Of a stretch of 64,000 nt of DNA, positions 1 to 8,568 are shown in pieces. The DNA comes from a virus: the IMG/VR virus record IMGVR_UViG_3300031525_000009, positions 1 through 64,000 of that record; one strand, written 5' to 3'. The number at the start of each line of letters is the position of its first letter. The first letter of the stretch is position 1. The translations under genes and the position numbers were made by a program. The notes under the pieces were generated by a model. The model worked only from the letters and a program-made list of their open reading frames with translations. It searched no databases and was not told the DNA's origin.

Positions 1-616
1 CCCGAGGACGCGCCTGCAACGGCGCCATGCCCCCAGGACCGCCCAACGCCCCCTGGGCACCCATAGGGGGCTGCCCCCCCATGAAAGGCCGCTGGACAGC
101 CCCTCCAGGCGCGTACAAGGCCCCTCCGGCGTTCTTCTTCACCGGTTTCGCCTTGCCGCCGCGTTTATAGTCCGGGCCGTTCGGGGGAACGGTCGTGCTA
201 TCATGCACGTGTCCCCCTTCCGCGTACGTCTCGGCGTGCTTTTCTGCCGCCGAGTACGAGTGGCTCACCGAGTGAGTCCGCCCCCCTTTCGCATGGAAGT
301 GCTTGTGCACATGGAAGTGCTTCGCGGCTTTCCCGCCCTTCTTGAAGCCCGACCGTAAAGGCGACGTGCCACCCGCCTCCTTCAACTCCTCCGTCATCGG
401 GGTGCTGCGGTGGATAAGCCCGTGATCTTTGCCATACGGCTTGAAGTCTGCTACGCCGCCCCCCTCGTGCTCGCCGGAGATCGCGTCTTTGACGCCGGCT
501 ACGGGGCCACCTGCGGCCAACCGGTTGACGGTACCGCCTGTCGCAAGGCCCACCGTGCCACCTCCCCAGTTGTGATGACCCTTGGTTGTTCGGGTTGAAT
601 CTTTGAAACCTGACAT
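1..616 (-). CDS. His/Gly-rich GG-motif virion-associated protein, 3' part cut by window edge
   Basis: This - strand frame is open from an ATG at 616 to position 1 and has no stop inside the window, so the C-terminus is missing. AGGAG lies about 8 nt upstream of the start. The visible 205 residues are rich in Gly and His, with a histidine patch around residues 105-125 (HFHVHKHFH). Short phrases of the type (A/K/E/R)GG(x)V recur: ATGGTV, AAGGPV, AKGGRT, AEGGHV, APGGAV. The same phrase occurs in five other virion-cassette proteins here (8569-8943, 45851-46675, 46675-48930, 50315-51439, 52136-54232). No known domain is recognised. By position, directly after the spike gene, a virion or metal-binding role is possible but unproven. 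Confidence 0.75.
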   Translation of the reverse strand, partial: MSGFKDSTRTTKGHHNWGGGTVGLATGGTVNRLAAGGPVAGVKDAISGEHEGGGVADFKPYGKDHGLIHRSTPMTEELKEAGGTSPLRSGFKKGGKAAKHFHVHKHFHAKGGRTHSVSHSYSAAEKHAETYAEGGHVHDSTTVPPNGPDYKRGGKAKPVKKNAGGALYAPGGAVQRPFMGGQPPMGAQGALGGPGGMAPLQARPR

Positions 617-628
617 AAATGCTCCTGG

Positions 629-2596
629 TTACGCGAGGTTGAACAACCCGTAAATAATGACGCTAAGCTGTTGCGGGGTTAGTTTACAACGCAGATAACT
701 ACAATTTCCAGGCGTCGCAGTCCACAGGTTGTTGCCTGAGCCATCGATAGTCACTGTACCGCTTGTGCCGCCATAATCGAAGATTGAGCCGACCCCGCCG
801 CTCAATAAGTACAACAGAGGCAAAGAATCCCAGCTTCCGCGTTGCCCGTTGGTCAGGTCCGTGGAGAGATTCCAAATATACTGTAGAATGTTCCCCGTCA
901 CCGCAGTAGCGTTATAGTACGGAGAGCTGGAAGACAGTGGGCTGGCGGGAGAGTAATCCCCCATCTCCACCCCCACTATTGTGATAGGCACCGGCCAGTT
1001 AGAGAACACGTTCTGACTAGCCGCGATATCCGTCAGGCAATTAAATTCGGGGGTAGATTGAAACGCGTTCAGTAAATTACTAGGCCACCGGCCCGCCCCA
1101 ACAACCAACCCTGTAGTGGCTTGGGAGATGAGCTGAGACCCCGTTAAGGGGCTGATGCTGTCTGCGGCAGAGTTCAAAAGCGCCGACAGATTAGTAAAGT
1201 ACCCATTACCAACAATGACGGCCTTGGTGCCGGAAGCAATGTTGTTAGCCAACGCGCGGCGCAGGATTGTTACGGGGATATTACCCGCCGCTCCGAAGGA
1301 AGCTTGGGTATACGCTGCCGTCCCCCACGCGGCGGCTACCGTTTGCGCCTGAAAATGGTTCGTTACGACCAAACTAGCTTGATTCATCCCCAGCGGAATA
1401 TTGCCCCGGCCGTAGTAGTTGTTGATGGCCTGCACCACTGCAGCGGAGTAGTTGAACCCGTCCACTACAGTCATGGCTTGGATAGTCCATAACCCTAAAT
1501 TAGCCCCCCGATGCAGAAAGGCGTATCCCATCAGATTATCAGAGTCATCCGCACAATCGTCGTCGTAGATGATGTTCAACGGGTAGACCAGGGGCTTCAA
1601 CTGCGGCACCCCCATACCTAACCCGTGTAGATACGCAATCTCACTCGTAGACAATTGAGACGTGAAAACCGCTAACTCGTCAATGTTCCCGTGGAAGGCG
1701 GATGGGGATGCAGCATTCTGCCGTCCAAGGTTGACCGCTACGGCAGAGCTGACACTGTCGGCGCCGAGCAGCGCGCTGATTGAGGTGGTATCCAACAACC
1801 CGTTTACTTGTATGGAAATGCCATTATTAGCGCTCGCAGCATTACCGTTAAACGACACTGCAATAAAGTAAGTACTGGTGTTCAACAGATCCGCAGAGGA
1901 CGTACATTGGTTGAAATGCGCGGCATTCGTCAAGCTACACATCGTCACCTTGACAACAGTCTTAACTGTCGTCCAAGAAAGGCCTATAGAAATGCCTCCA
2001 TAGTTGTTAGCCGAATCGCGATTTGACCACACAATGTAATCAGTGGCGCCACCGCTGCGGGTAACCGCAGGGTGGACTGCAAACATCACGGTCCAAGGAG
2101 TCGCAACGGAAGGTGACCAAATCGCACTAGCCGCTACGAAGCACGCACTCGTATTGAAAAAATAGCTGGGGTCGCAGTCCGGATTACTTACTAGCGCGGG
2201 GTTAATCAGGCCAAGACCGCCGCCGGGTAAAAGCCCGGGTTGCTGATAATTGGCTGCTATCGTGTTGGTAGCGGTAAGAACTACACCGCCTTTAAGATCA
2301 GTAATGTTGGGGGTAGTGTTGGACGGTATGGATTGTTCTGTGCAACGCCAAAGCCACTGCAGTGTTGGGTTGCTCAAAAGTCTATCGACGTACGGGCCGT
2401 ACAGCAGGTTTCCTTGTCCGTCAACGAACTGCACCCCGTCAGTGTAGACGGCTTTCATAGCCGAAGAACTGACTAACAGCGCAGGTTGTTTAGAAGTGGT
2501 TTTAAGTGACGTGCCGACTACGGAGGCGACGGCCGCGTTAAGGCTGGGACTAGCTGCCCCGCCAATAGTCCCAGGTCCCTCAACTGGATTACTCAT
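629..2596 (-). CDS. Tail spike-like protein with LamG and nucleoside-hydrolase-fold domains
   Basis: The protein has 655 aa. Residues about 165-325 look like a LamG/concanavalin-type beta-sandwich (YFIAVSFNG, ISIQVNG, GNIDELAVF, then a helix STSEIAYLHG). Residues about 340-655 resemble the inosine/uridine nucleoside hydrolase fold. The N-terminal Asp cluster YDDDCADDSDN carries D345, D347, D351 and D353 in the spacing of the calcium-binding DxDxxxDD motif. It is followed by an AMTVVDG strand, INNYYGRGNIPLG and later VPITIVGVEMG, all typical of that fold. The sequence shows the two domains. Adsorption or surface-glycan cleavage by a spike is inference from neighbours, since true nucleoside hydrolase activity is not demonstrated for phage members. 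Start ATG overlaps the upstream stop (TAATG). Confidence 0.8.
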   Translation of the reverse strand: MSNPVEGPGTIGGAASPSLNAAVASVVGTSLKTTSKQPALLVSSSAMKAVYTDGVQFVDGQGNLLYGPYVDRLLSNPTLQWLWRCTEQSIPSNTTPNITDLKGGVVLTATNTIAANYQQPGLLPGGGLGLINPALVSNPDCDPSYFFNTSACFVAASAIWSPSVATPWTVMFAVHPAVTRSGGATDYIVWSNRDSANNYGGISIGLSWTTVKTVVKVTMCSLTNAAHFNQCTSSADLLNTSTYFIAVSFNGNAASANNGISIQVNGLLDTTSISALLGADSVSSAVAVNLGRQNAASPSAFHGNIDELAVFTSQLSTSEIAYLHGLGMGVPQLKPLVYPLNIIYDDDCADDSDNLMGYAFLHRGANLGLWTIQAMTVVDGFNYSAAVVQAINNYYGRGNIPLGMNQASLVVTNHFQAQTVAAAWGTAAYTQASFGAAGNIPVTILRRALANNIASGTKAVIVGNGYFTNLSALLNSAADSISPLTGSQLISQATTGLVVGAGRWPSNLLNAFQSTPEFNCLTDIAASQNVFSNWPVPITIVGVEMGDYSPASPLSSSSPYYNATAVTGNILQYIWNLSTDLTNGQRGSWDSLPLLYLLSGGVGSIFDYGGTSGTVTIDGSGNNLWTATPGNCSYLRCKLTPQQLSVIIYGLFNLA

Positions 2597-3225
2597 TACG
2601 TCAACCCTGACTGCACCACTAAGAGTTTGGCAGTTCCTGTGCCGGAGTTAGTAAGGATGCGCACCGCACGCGTCGGGGCGATCAGCGTTCCATTCGCATT
2701 AGCCGACTGCGCTGTCAGAGCACTATGGTTGATCCAATTGAACGGCCCTGGAGCGCCTCCAAAAACATCGTCAAAGGTGTACTGAACCGTGTAATTGAGT
2801 GCCCCCGTCAGCTCAACTGCTAAATTCACGTTGTACGTCGTGATGTACAGGTCTAGCGGGATCTCTTGCGAAGCCCCCGTTGCCAGCGTATCGGCCGTGA
2901 CGTTGGTCCCCACGGCTGCACTGACCGCAATACTCGTGATCGTCTTGTAATTGAGGACAGAAGAAACGGTGCTGGCGTTGGGGCCGGCGAGCACCTCACT
3001 GATGACCCGCCCCTGCTGATCCGTCCCGGTCAACGTAAAATTGACGGCCGACAGGTTACCCGCGGACGTAATGCCCACAGTCCGCTGGGTGTCCAACGTT
3101 GCGATCCCGCCAGAAGCGAGGGTGCCGTTGATGAGCAGATTCCCTGCTCCTGCAGTCGTTTGTGCGGCTGCAATAGCGCCGACTACCGCAGCGACCAAAG
3201 CCCTGATTTGAGTGACGGGACGCAT
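2596..3225 (-). CDS. Putative virion structural protein, beta-rich
   Basis: The protein has 209 aa, is rich in Ala, Thr and Val, and has almost no charged residues. A hydrophobic Ala-rich N-terminus (residues 8-30) is followed by alternating short beta-strand-like segments. This composition is typical of small phage structural proteins such as head fibres or decoration proteins. It lies one nucleotide from the spike gene and 7 bp downstream of the next structural gene, so it is co-transcribed with the capsid operon. No specific family is recognised. Confidence 0.75.
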   Translation of the reverse strand: MRPVTQIRALVAAVVGAIAAAQTTAGAGNLLINGTLASGGIATLDTQRTVGITSAGNLSAVNFTLTGTDQQGRVISEVLAGPNASTVSSVLNYKTITSIAVSAAVGTNVTADTLATGASQEIPLDLYITTYNVNLAVELTGALNYTVQYTFDDVFGGAPGPFNWINHSALTAQSANANGTLIAPTRAVRILTNSGTGTAKLLVVQSGLT

Positions 3226-3232
3226 GGTTACC

Positions 3233-4024
3233 TCAGAACGGAGGCGTCTGCAGGAAGTTGGTACGTTCTTTCAATCCATACCAATAATCCACTTGCAGCG
3301 CGCGGGCAGCCGCAGTAGACGCACTAACGCCGGAGAGGAACGCAAGGAGCGTAGCCCCGGGGAAGTTCACAGGGGCGGGGATAGAACCCCGTGCGTTCGC
3401 TGTCAAGCCCGAGACGAGCGGGTAAGGCGGTGGCGCGCACTCCCACACAATGACCCCGTTGGGGGAATGGGGCGCATAAATGCCCCCGTCCCAGTACCAC
3501 CCTAGCGTTGCGAAGTTGCCCCCAATGAGGCTCACCCCACACGCAATCGTGGTCACTACCCCAGCTACCGCAACGTTGATGCTGAGCGCCCCAGTGTTGG
3601 TCGTAGAGAACCACACTCCATCCGTAAGCTGTCCGCCAGTAAACGGCGTGGCAGTAACGTTTGTCATCCCCGCGAGCACCAACCCTAGGATATTATCCAC
3701 AGATATCAATTGGCGAAAAAACCCGCGTAACCCTTTCACAATGGAGAAATGGCCCTGCTTTTGCAGTGAGGTAGGCTGTGACGCTACCGTGTTGATGCTG
3801 ATAACCCCGCCATCTACCGCAGGTTGCGTAACCGTGCCTGCACCGCCGCTAGAAAGAGTAAAACCACCTGTGGTCCCCGGCGCAGTAGGGCCGAAATAAT
3901 CATCAAAATCCTGAAAATAATTGTGGTTCTTGGTCCAGTCGTCTACCGGCTGGTCCGAGAACAACTCAGTATCGCGGGTGTTGTTCCACCCGAACTGCGT
4001 GCGGCTGACTGCAACATCAAACAT
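3233..4024 (-). CDS. Putative virion structural protein (263 aa)
   Basis: The start at 4024 (MFDVAVSR) is chosen over an upstream in-frame start because AGAGGT precedes it and the longer form would overlap the neighbouring 94-aa gene. The N-terminal half is Gly/Thr-rich. The centre (FRQLISVDNILGLVLAGM) and the WYWDGG and VDYWYGLKER segments resemble capsid-associated proteins encoded directly after Mu GpT-like major capsid genes in other phages. A head decoration or fibre role is inferred from location and composition. No catalytic motif is visible. Confidence 0.7.
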   Translation of the reverse strand: MFDVAVSRTQFGWNNTRDTELFSDQPVDDWTKNHNYFQDFDDYFGPTAPGTTGGFTLSSGGAGTVTQPAVDGGVISINTVASQPTSLQKQGHFSIVKGLRGFFRQLISVDNILGLVLAGMTNVTATPFTGGQLTDGVWFSTTNTGALSINVAVAGVVTTIACGVSLIGGNFATLGWYWDGGIYAPHSPNGVIVWECAPPPYPLVSGLTANARGSIPAPVNFPGATLLAFLSGVSASTAAARALQVDYWYGLKERTNFLQTPPF

Positions 4025-4035
4025 GGTCAATACCT

Positions 4036-4320
4036 CTAGTAGAATTCCATGAAGGACACAAGGCCCTTGCCGCCGATTGCGATGGCCCAAACTGCATCCT
4101 GAGTCGGCAGATCATAGTTGATCCCGCCTGCATTGGTCCCGAACGGCGGGTAACCCGTAGTGGCTCCTACAGACGTGTCCGCAATCAAAACCGGTACACT
4201 ACTCGCCAACGTCAACTTACTGCGCGTAGACAGCGCCGGCCGGATCTGCACCGCAGCCGATGGCGTCACCACTATCTGCCCGGTAGCAATCAGCGGGGAG
4301 GTGTCAGTAATGGATGCCAT
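4036..4320 (-). CDS. Small head-associated beta protein (94 aa)
   Basis: The protein has 94 aa and is made of short hydrophobic strands ending in WAIAIGGKGLVSFMEFY. The pattern of polar strand, GYPPFG turn, LPTQDAVWAIA and final strand is common in small capsid or fibre-base beta-sandwich proteins of phages. It lies between the capsid gene and two further structural genes on the same strand. Function is inferred only from that. Confidence 0.65.
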   Translation of the reverse strand: MASITDTSPLIATGQIVVTPSAAVQIRPALSTRSKLTLASSVPVLIADTSVGATTGYPPFGTNAGGINYDLPTQDAVWAIAIGGKGLVSFMEFY

Positions 4321-4335
4321 CAGCTACCCGGCGAA

Positions 4336-4410
4336 GCGCCCCGCGCGAGACATAGCGACCGTGCGCAGAGGACGAGTCCACGCAGGGGGGCTAAGCGTAA
4401 CGCGGGGCGC
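4336..4410. repeat. 10-bp inverted repeat downstream of major capsid gene
   Basis: GCGCCCCGCG (4336-4345) and CGCGGGGCGC (4401-4410) are perfect reverse complements separated by 55 nt. They lie in the 114-bp gap just after the capsid stop codon on the leftward transcript. There is no U-tract, so it is not a classical intrinsic terminator. An mRNA-stabilising or attenuating stem is possible. Confidence 0.5.
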
Positions 4411-4434
4411 CTCATAACTGACTACGGGACGACT

Positions 4435-5355
4435 CTACAGGCCAGGGGTTCCAAAAAGACACCGAGGGTCTGTGAACGAGGGTATATAGCGTTCTGTCGC
4501 CTTGTAGCGCATGGAATCAGTTTCGAAGTCCCCTTCCATGCTCTTCTCCAGCGTGCGACGCATGGCGAGCTTCAACCCCTGGCGCACGTCAGTCTGCACA
4601 AACCACGCAGTCTGCGAGGTGAGCCGCGCAATGTTGGCCTGCCCCTTCGGCAACAGCCCCAGAGACTTGATCGGGTTCACATCGTTGTTGGCCGTGCCCG
4701 CCCGCAGAACGCTCTTCAAGAGCACCTCACCCTGCATCACGTTCGAGGGGGACGTGACGAGCTGCAGCGGCGTTAAGCGGATGCGCTTACCGTTGTTGTC
4801 CACCGCGTTACGCACCTGGATGAGCATCTGCTCCAGCGACGTTTGTGAGAGTGCCGCAGCAGTCGTGAGCTGATTCGAGAACGTACCCGCAGGAGGTGCC
4901 AGGGGGTGGTTGGTCGCAATCAGTGCGACACCATCGCCGCCCGGAAAAGCCGCATTGAAACCGTTATTCAATACGTTTGCACACAGAGTCTCTTTCGTCT
5001 CAACGAGGGATTGCGCCAAGTGCTCCGCGTATATGGTGCCGATCTTGATGTGATCGCCGTCTTCCACCAACACCTTGGTGAGCGCGAAAGCCAAACCGAA
5101 CACCGCGTACAGGTAGCGCTGAATGAACAACACGCCGCCTGACTGGTACGTGACGGGCGTGCCGTCCGGCAGTGCAGGCGCTGCACCCATGCCAAAGAGC
5201 ACGGGCTCTTCATGGTAGTTGCGCGGTGTACCGCGGAACTCGCGGAAGATCATTTTCCATTCATCAGCGCGCTGGTCATAGATGCCGTCGAAAGTCTCGT
5301 TGAGGATCGGCTCAACGACTGAGCGGAAGTCGGTACTCCGCATGGGAAGGGCCAT
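4435..5355 (-). CDS. Major capsid protein, Mu GpT-like
   Basis: The protein has 306 aa, the usual length for Mu GpT-type (HK97-fold) major head subunits. Family-like features include an N-terminal helix with DQRADEWKMIFREF, the ATNHPL turn followed by a SN...TTAAALSQTSLEQML helix, LQLVTSPSNV, the GTANNDVNP turn, and a late beta segment with AWFVQTDVRQGLKLAMRR. AGGAGA sits about 8 nt before ATG at 5355. Its neighbours are scaffold and decoration-like genes, as expected in a head module. An inverted repeat follows the stop codon. Confidence 0.88.
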   Translation of the reverse strand: MALPMRSTDFRSVVEPILNETFDGIYDQRADEWKMIFREFRGTPRNYHEEPVLFGMGAAPALPDGTPVTYQSGGVLFIQRYLYAVFGLAFALTKVLVEDGDHIKIGTIYAEHLAQSLVETKETLCANVLNNGFNAAFPGGDGVALIATNHPLAPPAGTFSNQLTTAAALSQTSLEQMLIQVRNAVDNNGKRIRLTPLQLVTSPSNVMQGEVLLKSVLRAGTANNDVNPIKSLGLLPKGQANIARLTSQTAWFVQTDVRQGLKLAMRRTLEKSMEGDFETDSMRYKATERYIPSFTDPRCLFGTPGL

Positions 5356-5391
5356 AGTAGTTCTCCTGTGGCGTTAGGTTGCGGAGTGGGT

Positions 5392-6063
5392 TTAGTACGA
5401 GACGCCGGGCAGCGGCAGGTCTTGATGCAGAGCAATCTCGACGATCACCTGCGTGAACAAATCAGCAGGGTTGTTGTCGATCTGCTGTGCAAAACCTACA
5501 ATGCGAAGTTGGTTGAGGTTAGTGGAAGGCGGAACCACTAAGCTATTCGCAGTAGTAACGTCCACCGCAACCGTAGAGAACCCCGTCACCGCGTTTCCGT
5601 TGGCTGAGCCGTTGGTGCTGAATGACACCAAATTGCCCATGGACGTTGCGGGTACTGGGCCGTTAGCTTGCGCTTGGTATCGGATGCGCGGGTCACGCGT
5701 GATCCATGCGACCGTTTGGCTGTTCGCAAACGGTACCGTAGCCGCCGGCCAGAAATTGGAAACCGTACGTCGGCCGGTAGCAAGGGTGAACTCTACCCCT
5801 TGAAATGAACCCAACAGTTTCATCGCATTGGTTATGCTGCCGGAAGCGAGCCCCGCTCCTTGTGCAGCCACCAGCACAATGTTGGACGTAGGAGTCGCTA
5901 CGTCAACGCCTATCGGCGCATTCAGAAAGATGTTGTTGGCGTAGCCGCTCGCGATGGTATACCCACCAAGAGGCTGACCCCCGCCAGAGCCGAACGCAGG
6001 CCGGACTACGCCGGATTCGTGAGCAACGGGCGCCAGCCCGTACGGAGCAAGAATGAGTGACAC
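5392..6063 (-). CDS. Putative capsid decoration/structural protein
   Basis: The protein has 223 aa and starts with GTG at 6063, preceded by GAGG. The pattern of an N-terminal YGLAPVAH segment, GGYTIASGYANNIFLNAPI, LLGSFQGVEFT, RRTVSNFWPAA, RDPRIRYQAQANG and a closing LRIVGFAQQIDNNPADLFTQVIVEIALHQ is that of a conserved structural protein encoded immediately upstream of Mu GpT-like capsid genes in other phages. Binding to the capsid surface is inferred from that linkage; no experimental function is known to me. Confidence 0.75.
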   Translation of the reverse strand: MSLILAPYGLAPVAHESGVVRPAFGSGGGQPLGGYTIASGYANNIFLNAPIGVDVATPTSNIVLVAAQGAGLASGSITNAMKLLGSFQGVEFTLATGRRTVSNFWPAATVPFANSQTVAWITRDPRIRYQAQANGPVPATSMGNLVSFSTNGSANGNAVTGFSTVAVDVTTANSLVVPPSTNLNQLRIVGFAQQIDNNPADLFTQVIVEIALHQDLPLPGVSY

Positions 6064-6095
6064 GGTGAGAGCCTCACAGATGAGAGAGTCATCCG

Positions 6096-6674
6096 TTAGC
6101 CCTCCAACTCTTCGGATTCGCAGAAGTTGGGGGCATCACGGGCCTGTCCCAAATCTTCTGTGCCAGGGTCTACCTGCGGCGCACGCATCTTGCCGCCACG
6201 ACGCGCAGCCTGTGCTGCGACTTCTCCCGTCTGAAGAGCCTCGTTGTAGATGCTCTCTTCATTGCGGGCGGGTTCGTTGTGGTGCAGCTCTTCCATGAAC
6301 AGTTGGTACGTACTCAAGGGGAGTTTCATCCCCACCATCTCACGCCACGTCACGACCCCGGGGAAGTCCGCTGACTTCTGATCGGTGTAGGTGAACTCGG
6401 GCACTTCGGCCCGCGTGATGAAGGTATACCCCAACTGCTCACGCCCTTGTGGCGTATCGGAAGGATGCGTTGTGGACACCCAGCAGACATGATAGCCAGG
6501 AATCCGCGGTAAATTAGGCAAAGAAGACTGGAAATTTGCACGCTTCAACAGTTCCACGCGCTCACCATCAGTCAACTGCCTGCGCTGCGTAATCGCACGA
6601 TCTGACATCGCGCGATCTTCGCGGCTGGCTGCATCCTTCCGGATTCGTCTAATCGGTTGTCTTGGGTTTGCCAT
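6096..6674 (-). CDS. Conserved head-module protein (192 aa)
   Basis: The protein has a basic N-terminus (RRIRKDAASRED), then a recognisable core LPNLPRIPGYHVCWVSTT, the segment GYTFITRAEVPEF, an EMVGMKLPLSTYQLFMEELHH helix, and a charged Gly-rich C-terminus. This order is characteristic of a conserved but uncharacterised protein located between scaffold and capsid genes in several podovirus-like genomes. The gene is transcribed leftward with its neighbours (12-bp gap to the scaffold gene). Confidence 0.75.
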   Translation of the reverse strand: MANPRQPIRRIRKDAASREDRAMSDRAITQRRQLTDGERVELLKRANFQSSLPNLPRIPGYHVCWVSTTHPSDTPQGREQLGYTFITRAEVPEFTYTDQKSADFPGVVTWREMVGMKLPLSTYQLFMEELHHNEPARNEESIYNEALQTGEVAAQAARRGGKMRAPQVDPGTEDLGQARDAPNFCESEELEG

Positions 6675-6686
6675 AGGTGCTCTCGG

Positions 6687-7763
6687 TTACTTCGGGCGCC
6701 GTCCGGCTTCGCGATCGTATCTCGCGTAATATTCGAGTTGTCGTTTACGGGCTACGGGGTCATCCCATATCCCTTTCTCAATCATGGCCGCTTTGCGGTC
6801 CTCGTCGATGTACACCTCGCCTTTGACCAAGGTGCGCTCACGGCCACCCACTTTGATCGTAGGGCCAGTCGCACGGCGGGGCGCGCCATTCGATTTTCCG
6901 TTGCCGTTCACGCGACGAGTACGCGAGGCGGGTTCGTCATCCTCGTCGTCCTGTCCGTGCCCGTTGGCGTAACGCTCAGGCAGGCGCTTAGCGAGTCGCC
7001 GGTCGACTTCTTCCCAATACGCCTCCGTGCTGGGGTGCAAGCGACCTTCCCCGAAGAGGCGCCCTTCGACTGCCTTTACGATCGCAGAGTCCTCGTCACG
7101 TCCTGCCGGGTCAAACCACGCATGCTCGCGCTGCCACTCTTGTGCACGGCGGGCAATCGTAGGGTCTTGTGGGGGCTGCTGCGTCGCTTCCCGCTGTCGA
7201 GCCTGCCCATTCTGTACGGTCTGCTGCTTGACCGTCTGGTACTGCCGCAACCCCTCACGGAGCTCGTCACGGACGCGCAAAGCTTCCGCGATAGCGCCCT
7301 CGTCGCCGGACTTGACCGCTTGGGCGAACAGGGATTCCGCTTCCCGCACCTGCTCTTGGGCAGTCGCAATGCGGCCATCAATCGCAATGACGTCGCTTTG
7401 GGTCTGACGCGACTCTACCGCGGCCATCCGCTGAGAGTACCCCCGCTCCAGGTGCTCATTGCGGTGGCGCAGAAACGCGTTCTCACGCTCAGTACGCTCA
7501 AACTTCTCGCGACGCTTGCGGCGCTTCTTCTGCTCGCGACTGAGGGGCTGCCCATCTGCAGGCGCATCTGGGTCTTCCTCTGCGTGCCCCGTGCGCTCCT
7601 CACGGTTGGGGTCTTCCTCACCCCCCTCTTCGTCGGCGTAGCGATAATCCTCACCCGCACCTTCGTTGACGGGTTGCTGCTCGCCAGGGGGCGCGTCATC
7701 ATCGTCCGCGCCAGGGCCGACGATCGTTAAAGCTTCTTCAGTGTTGGTTTTGGTATCTGCCAT
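6687..7763 (-). CDS. Putative scaffolding protein
   Basis: The protein has 358 aa. Residues 1-70 are very acidic. Residues about 75-185 are basic/acidic heptad-like coiled coil (REKFERTERENAFLRHRNEHL, then Glu/Gln/Arg-rich). A central linker leads to a C-terminal basic region (about 290-358) with IKVGGRERTLVKGEVYIDEDRKAAMIEKG. An acidic coiled-coil protein with a basic C-terminal capsid-binding region, encoded between portal and capsid genes, is the usual picture of a podovirus scaffold. The assignment rests on composition and synteny. Confidence 0.75.
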   Translation of the reverse strand: MADTKTNTEEALTIVGPGADDDDAPPGEQQPVNEGAGEDYRYADEEGGEEDPNREERTGHAEEDPDAPADGQPLSREQKKRRKRREKFERTERENAFLRHRNEHLERGYSQRMAAVESRQTQSDVIAIDGRIATAQEQVREAESLFAQAVKSGDEGAIAEALRVRDELREGLRQYQTVKQQTVQNGQARQREATQQPPQDPTIARRAQEWQREHAWFDPAGRDEDSAIVKAVEGRLFGEGRLHPSTEAYWEEVDRRLAKRLPERYANGHGQDDEDDEPASRTRRVNGNGKSNGAPRRATGPTIKVGGRERTLVKGEVYIDEDRKAAMIEKGIWDDPVARKRQLEYYARYDREAGRRPK

Positions 7764-7818
7764 GTAGTAGCCGGACGCATAACGTCATCACGACGTGTTG
7801 CTCCGCCTTCTGTCGTCC

Positions 7819-8346
7819 TCAGATGTACGCCACCATATCGAGAACCTTGTCGTCCGGAATCCGCCCTTTCATGACGAGATCGTCGAACAGCACAAACAAC
7901 GCCTTACCGTCTTCAGAACCCGGCACGTCTACCCACCAGCGGTCACCGCCATACTTAGGCACCCGCACATAATCCCCGACCTTGCACCACGGGCCTTCAG
8001 GCCACGCCTGCAAAGTCTCTCGATTGCAGAACGCGACCGGTCCCGTAGCAACTACTTTCGCTACCTGCATATTCCACAGGTCCGTCTCGCGCGACTCCTC
8101 AGGCAAGTACAACCCGCCCTTGGTTCGCCGCTTGGGCGTACGGATCTGCACCAGCACATCCTGCCCGAACGGAATCAACCCCGGGTCTGCCTCGGGGAAA
8201 GCTTCTTCCAACGAATCGTACTGGATAGCCGACTTCGCGAACTTCGCAATCGCAACGTGTTCGAGCTGCTCCGGCGACACCTCGCGATTAGCGGGGATGC
8301 CAAAACCGTCTCGTTTTTCACGCCTTGCTGCGATGTCGTCCGCCAT
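7819..8346 (-). CDS. GroES-like (Cpn10) co-chaperonin-fold protein
   Basis: The protein has 175 aa. Residues about 55-165 follow the Cpn10 pattern: GQDVLVQI start strand, KRRTKGGLYLPEES as the mobile-loop region, VAKVVATGPVAF, then VGDYVRVPKYGGDRWWV and FVLFDDLVMKGRI at the end. The N-terminal 50 residues are an extra helical part. The second ATG (8346) is preferred because AGAAGG is correctly spaced from it. It overlaps the upstream gene. Phage GroES-like proteins can pair with host GroEL in capsid folding (known for T4 gp31); such a role here is inferred from its place in the head module. Confidence 0.8.
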   Translation of the reverse strand: MADDIAARREKRDGFGIPANREVSPEQLEHVAIAKFAKSAIQYDSLEEAFPEADPGLIPFGQDVLVQIRTPKRRTKGGLYLPEESRETDLWNMQVAKVVATGPVAFCNRETLQAWPEGPWCKVGDYVRVPKYGGDRWWVDVPGSEDGKALFVLFDDLVMKGRIPDDKVLDMVAYI

Positions 8347-8539
8347 CTGCATCCTTCTCGGGTTCGTTCAAAATCCGTTGCAACAGCGCTTCTGCTAACC
8401 GCAGGCCCTCTAGGCGTCCAACAGCTTTCCCGTACTCGAAGGCAGGATCTTTGCCTTCCGTCATACCTTCTAAGCTCTCGGTCGCCACTTGGGCGCGATA
8501 CGCTCCCAACTCACCGATGTAACGATCTAAAACGGACAC
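8318..8539 (-). CDS. Small helical protein upstream of GroES-like gene
   Basis: The protein has 73 aa and is almost entirely helical (RYIGELGAYRAQVATESLE, then EYGKAVGRLEGLRLAEALLQRIL) with a charged tail. It overlaps the GroES-like gene by 29 bp, so the two are probably translationally linked. Similar short proteins occur in the same position in related head modules. Function is unknown. Confidence 0.65.
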   Translation of the reverse strand: MSVLDRYIGELGAYRAQVATESLEGMTEGKDPAFEYGKAVGRLEGLRLAEALLQRILNEPEKDADGGRHRSKA

Positions 8540-8568
8540 GCTAAGGCTTTGAAGAAAAAAGTCAAGCG

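Noticed and set aside
6657-7730. Long + strand frame (357 aa)
   Set aside because: Antisense shadow of the scaffold gene; GC-rich codon bias produces open opposite frames, and no SD or family pattern is seen
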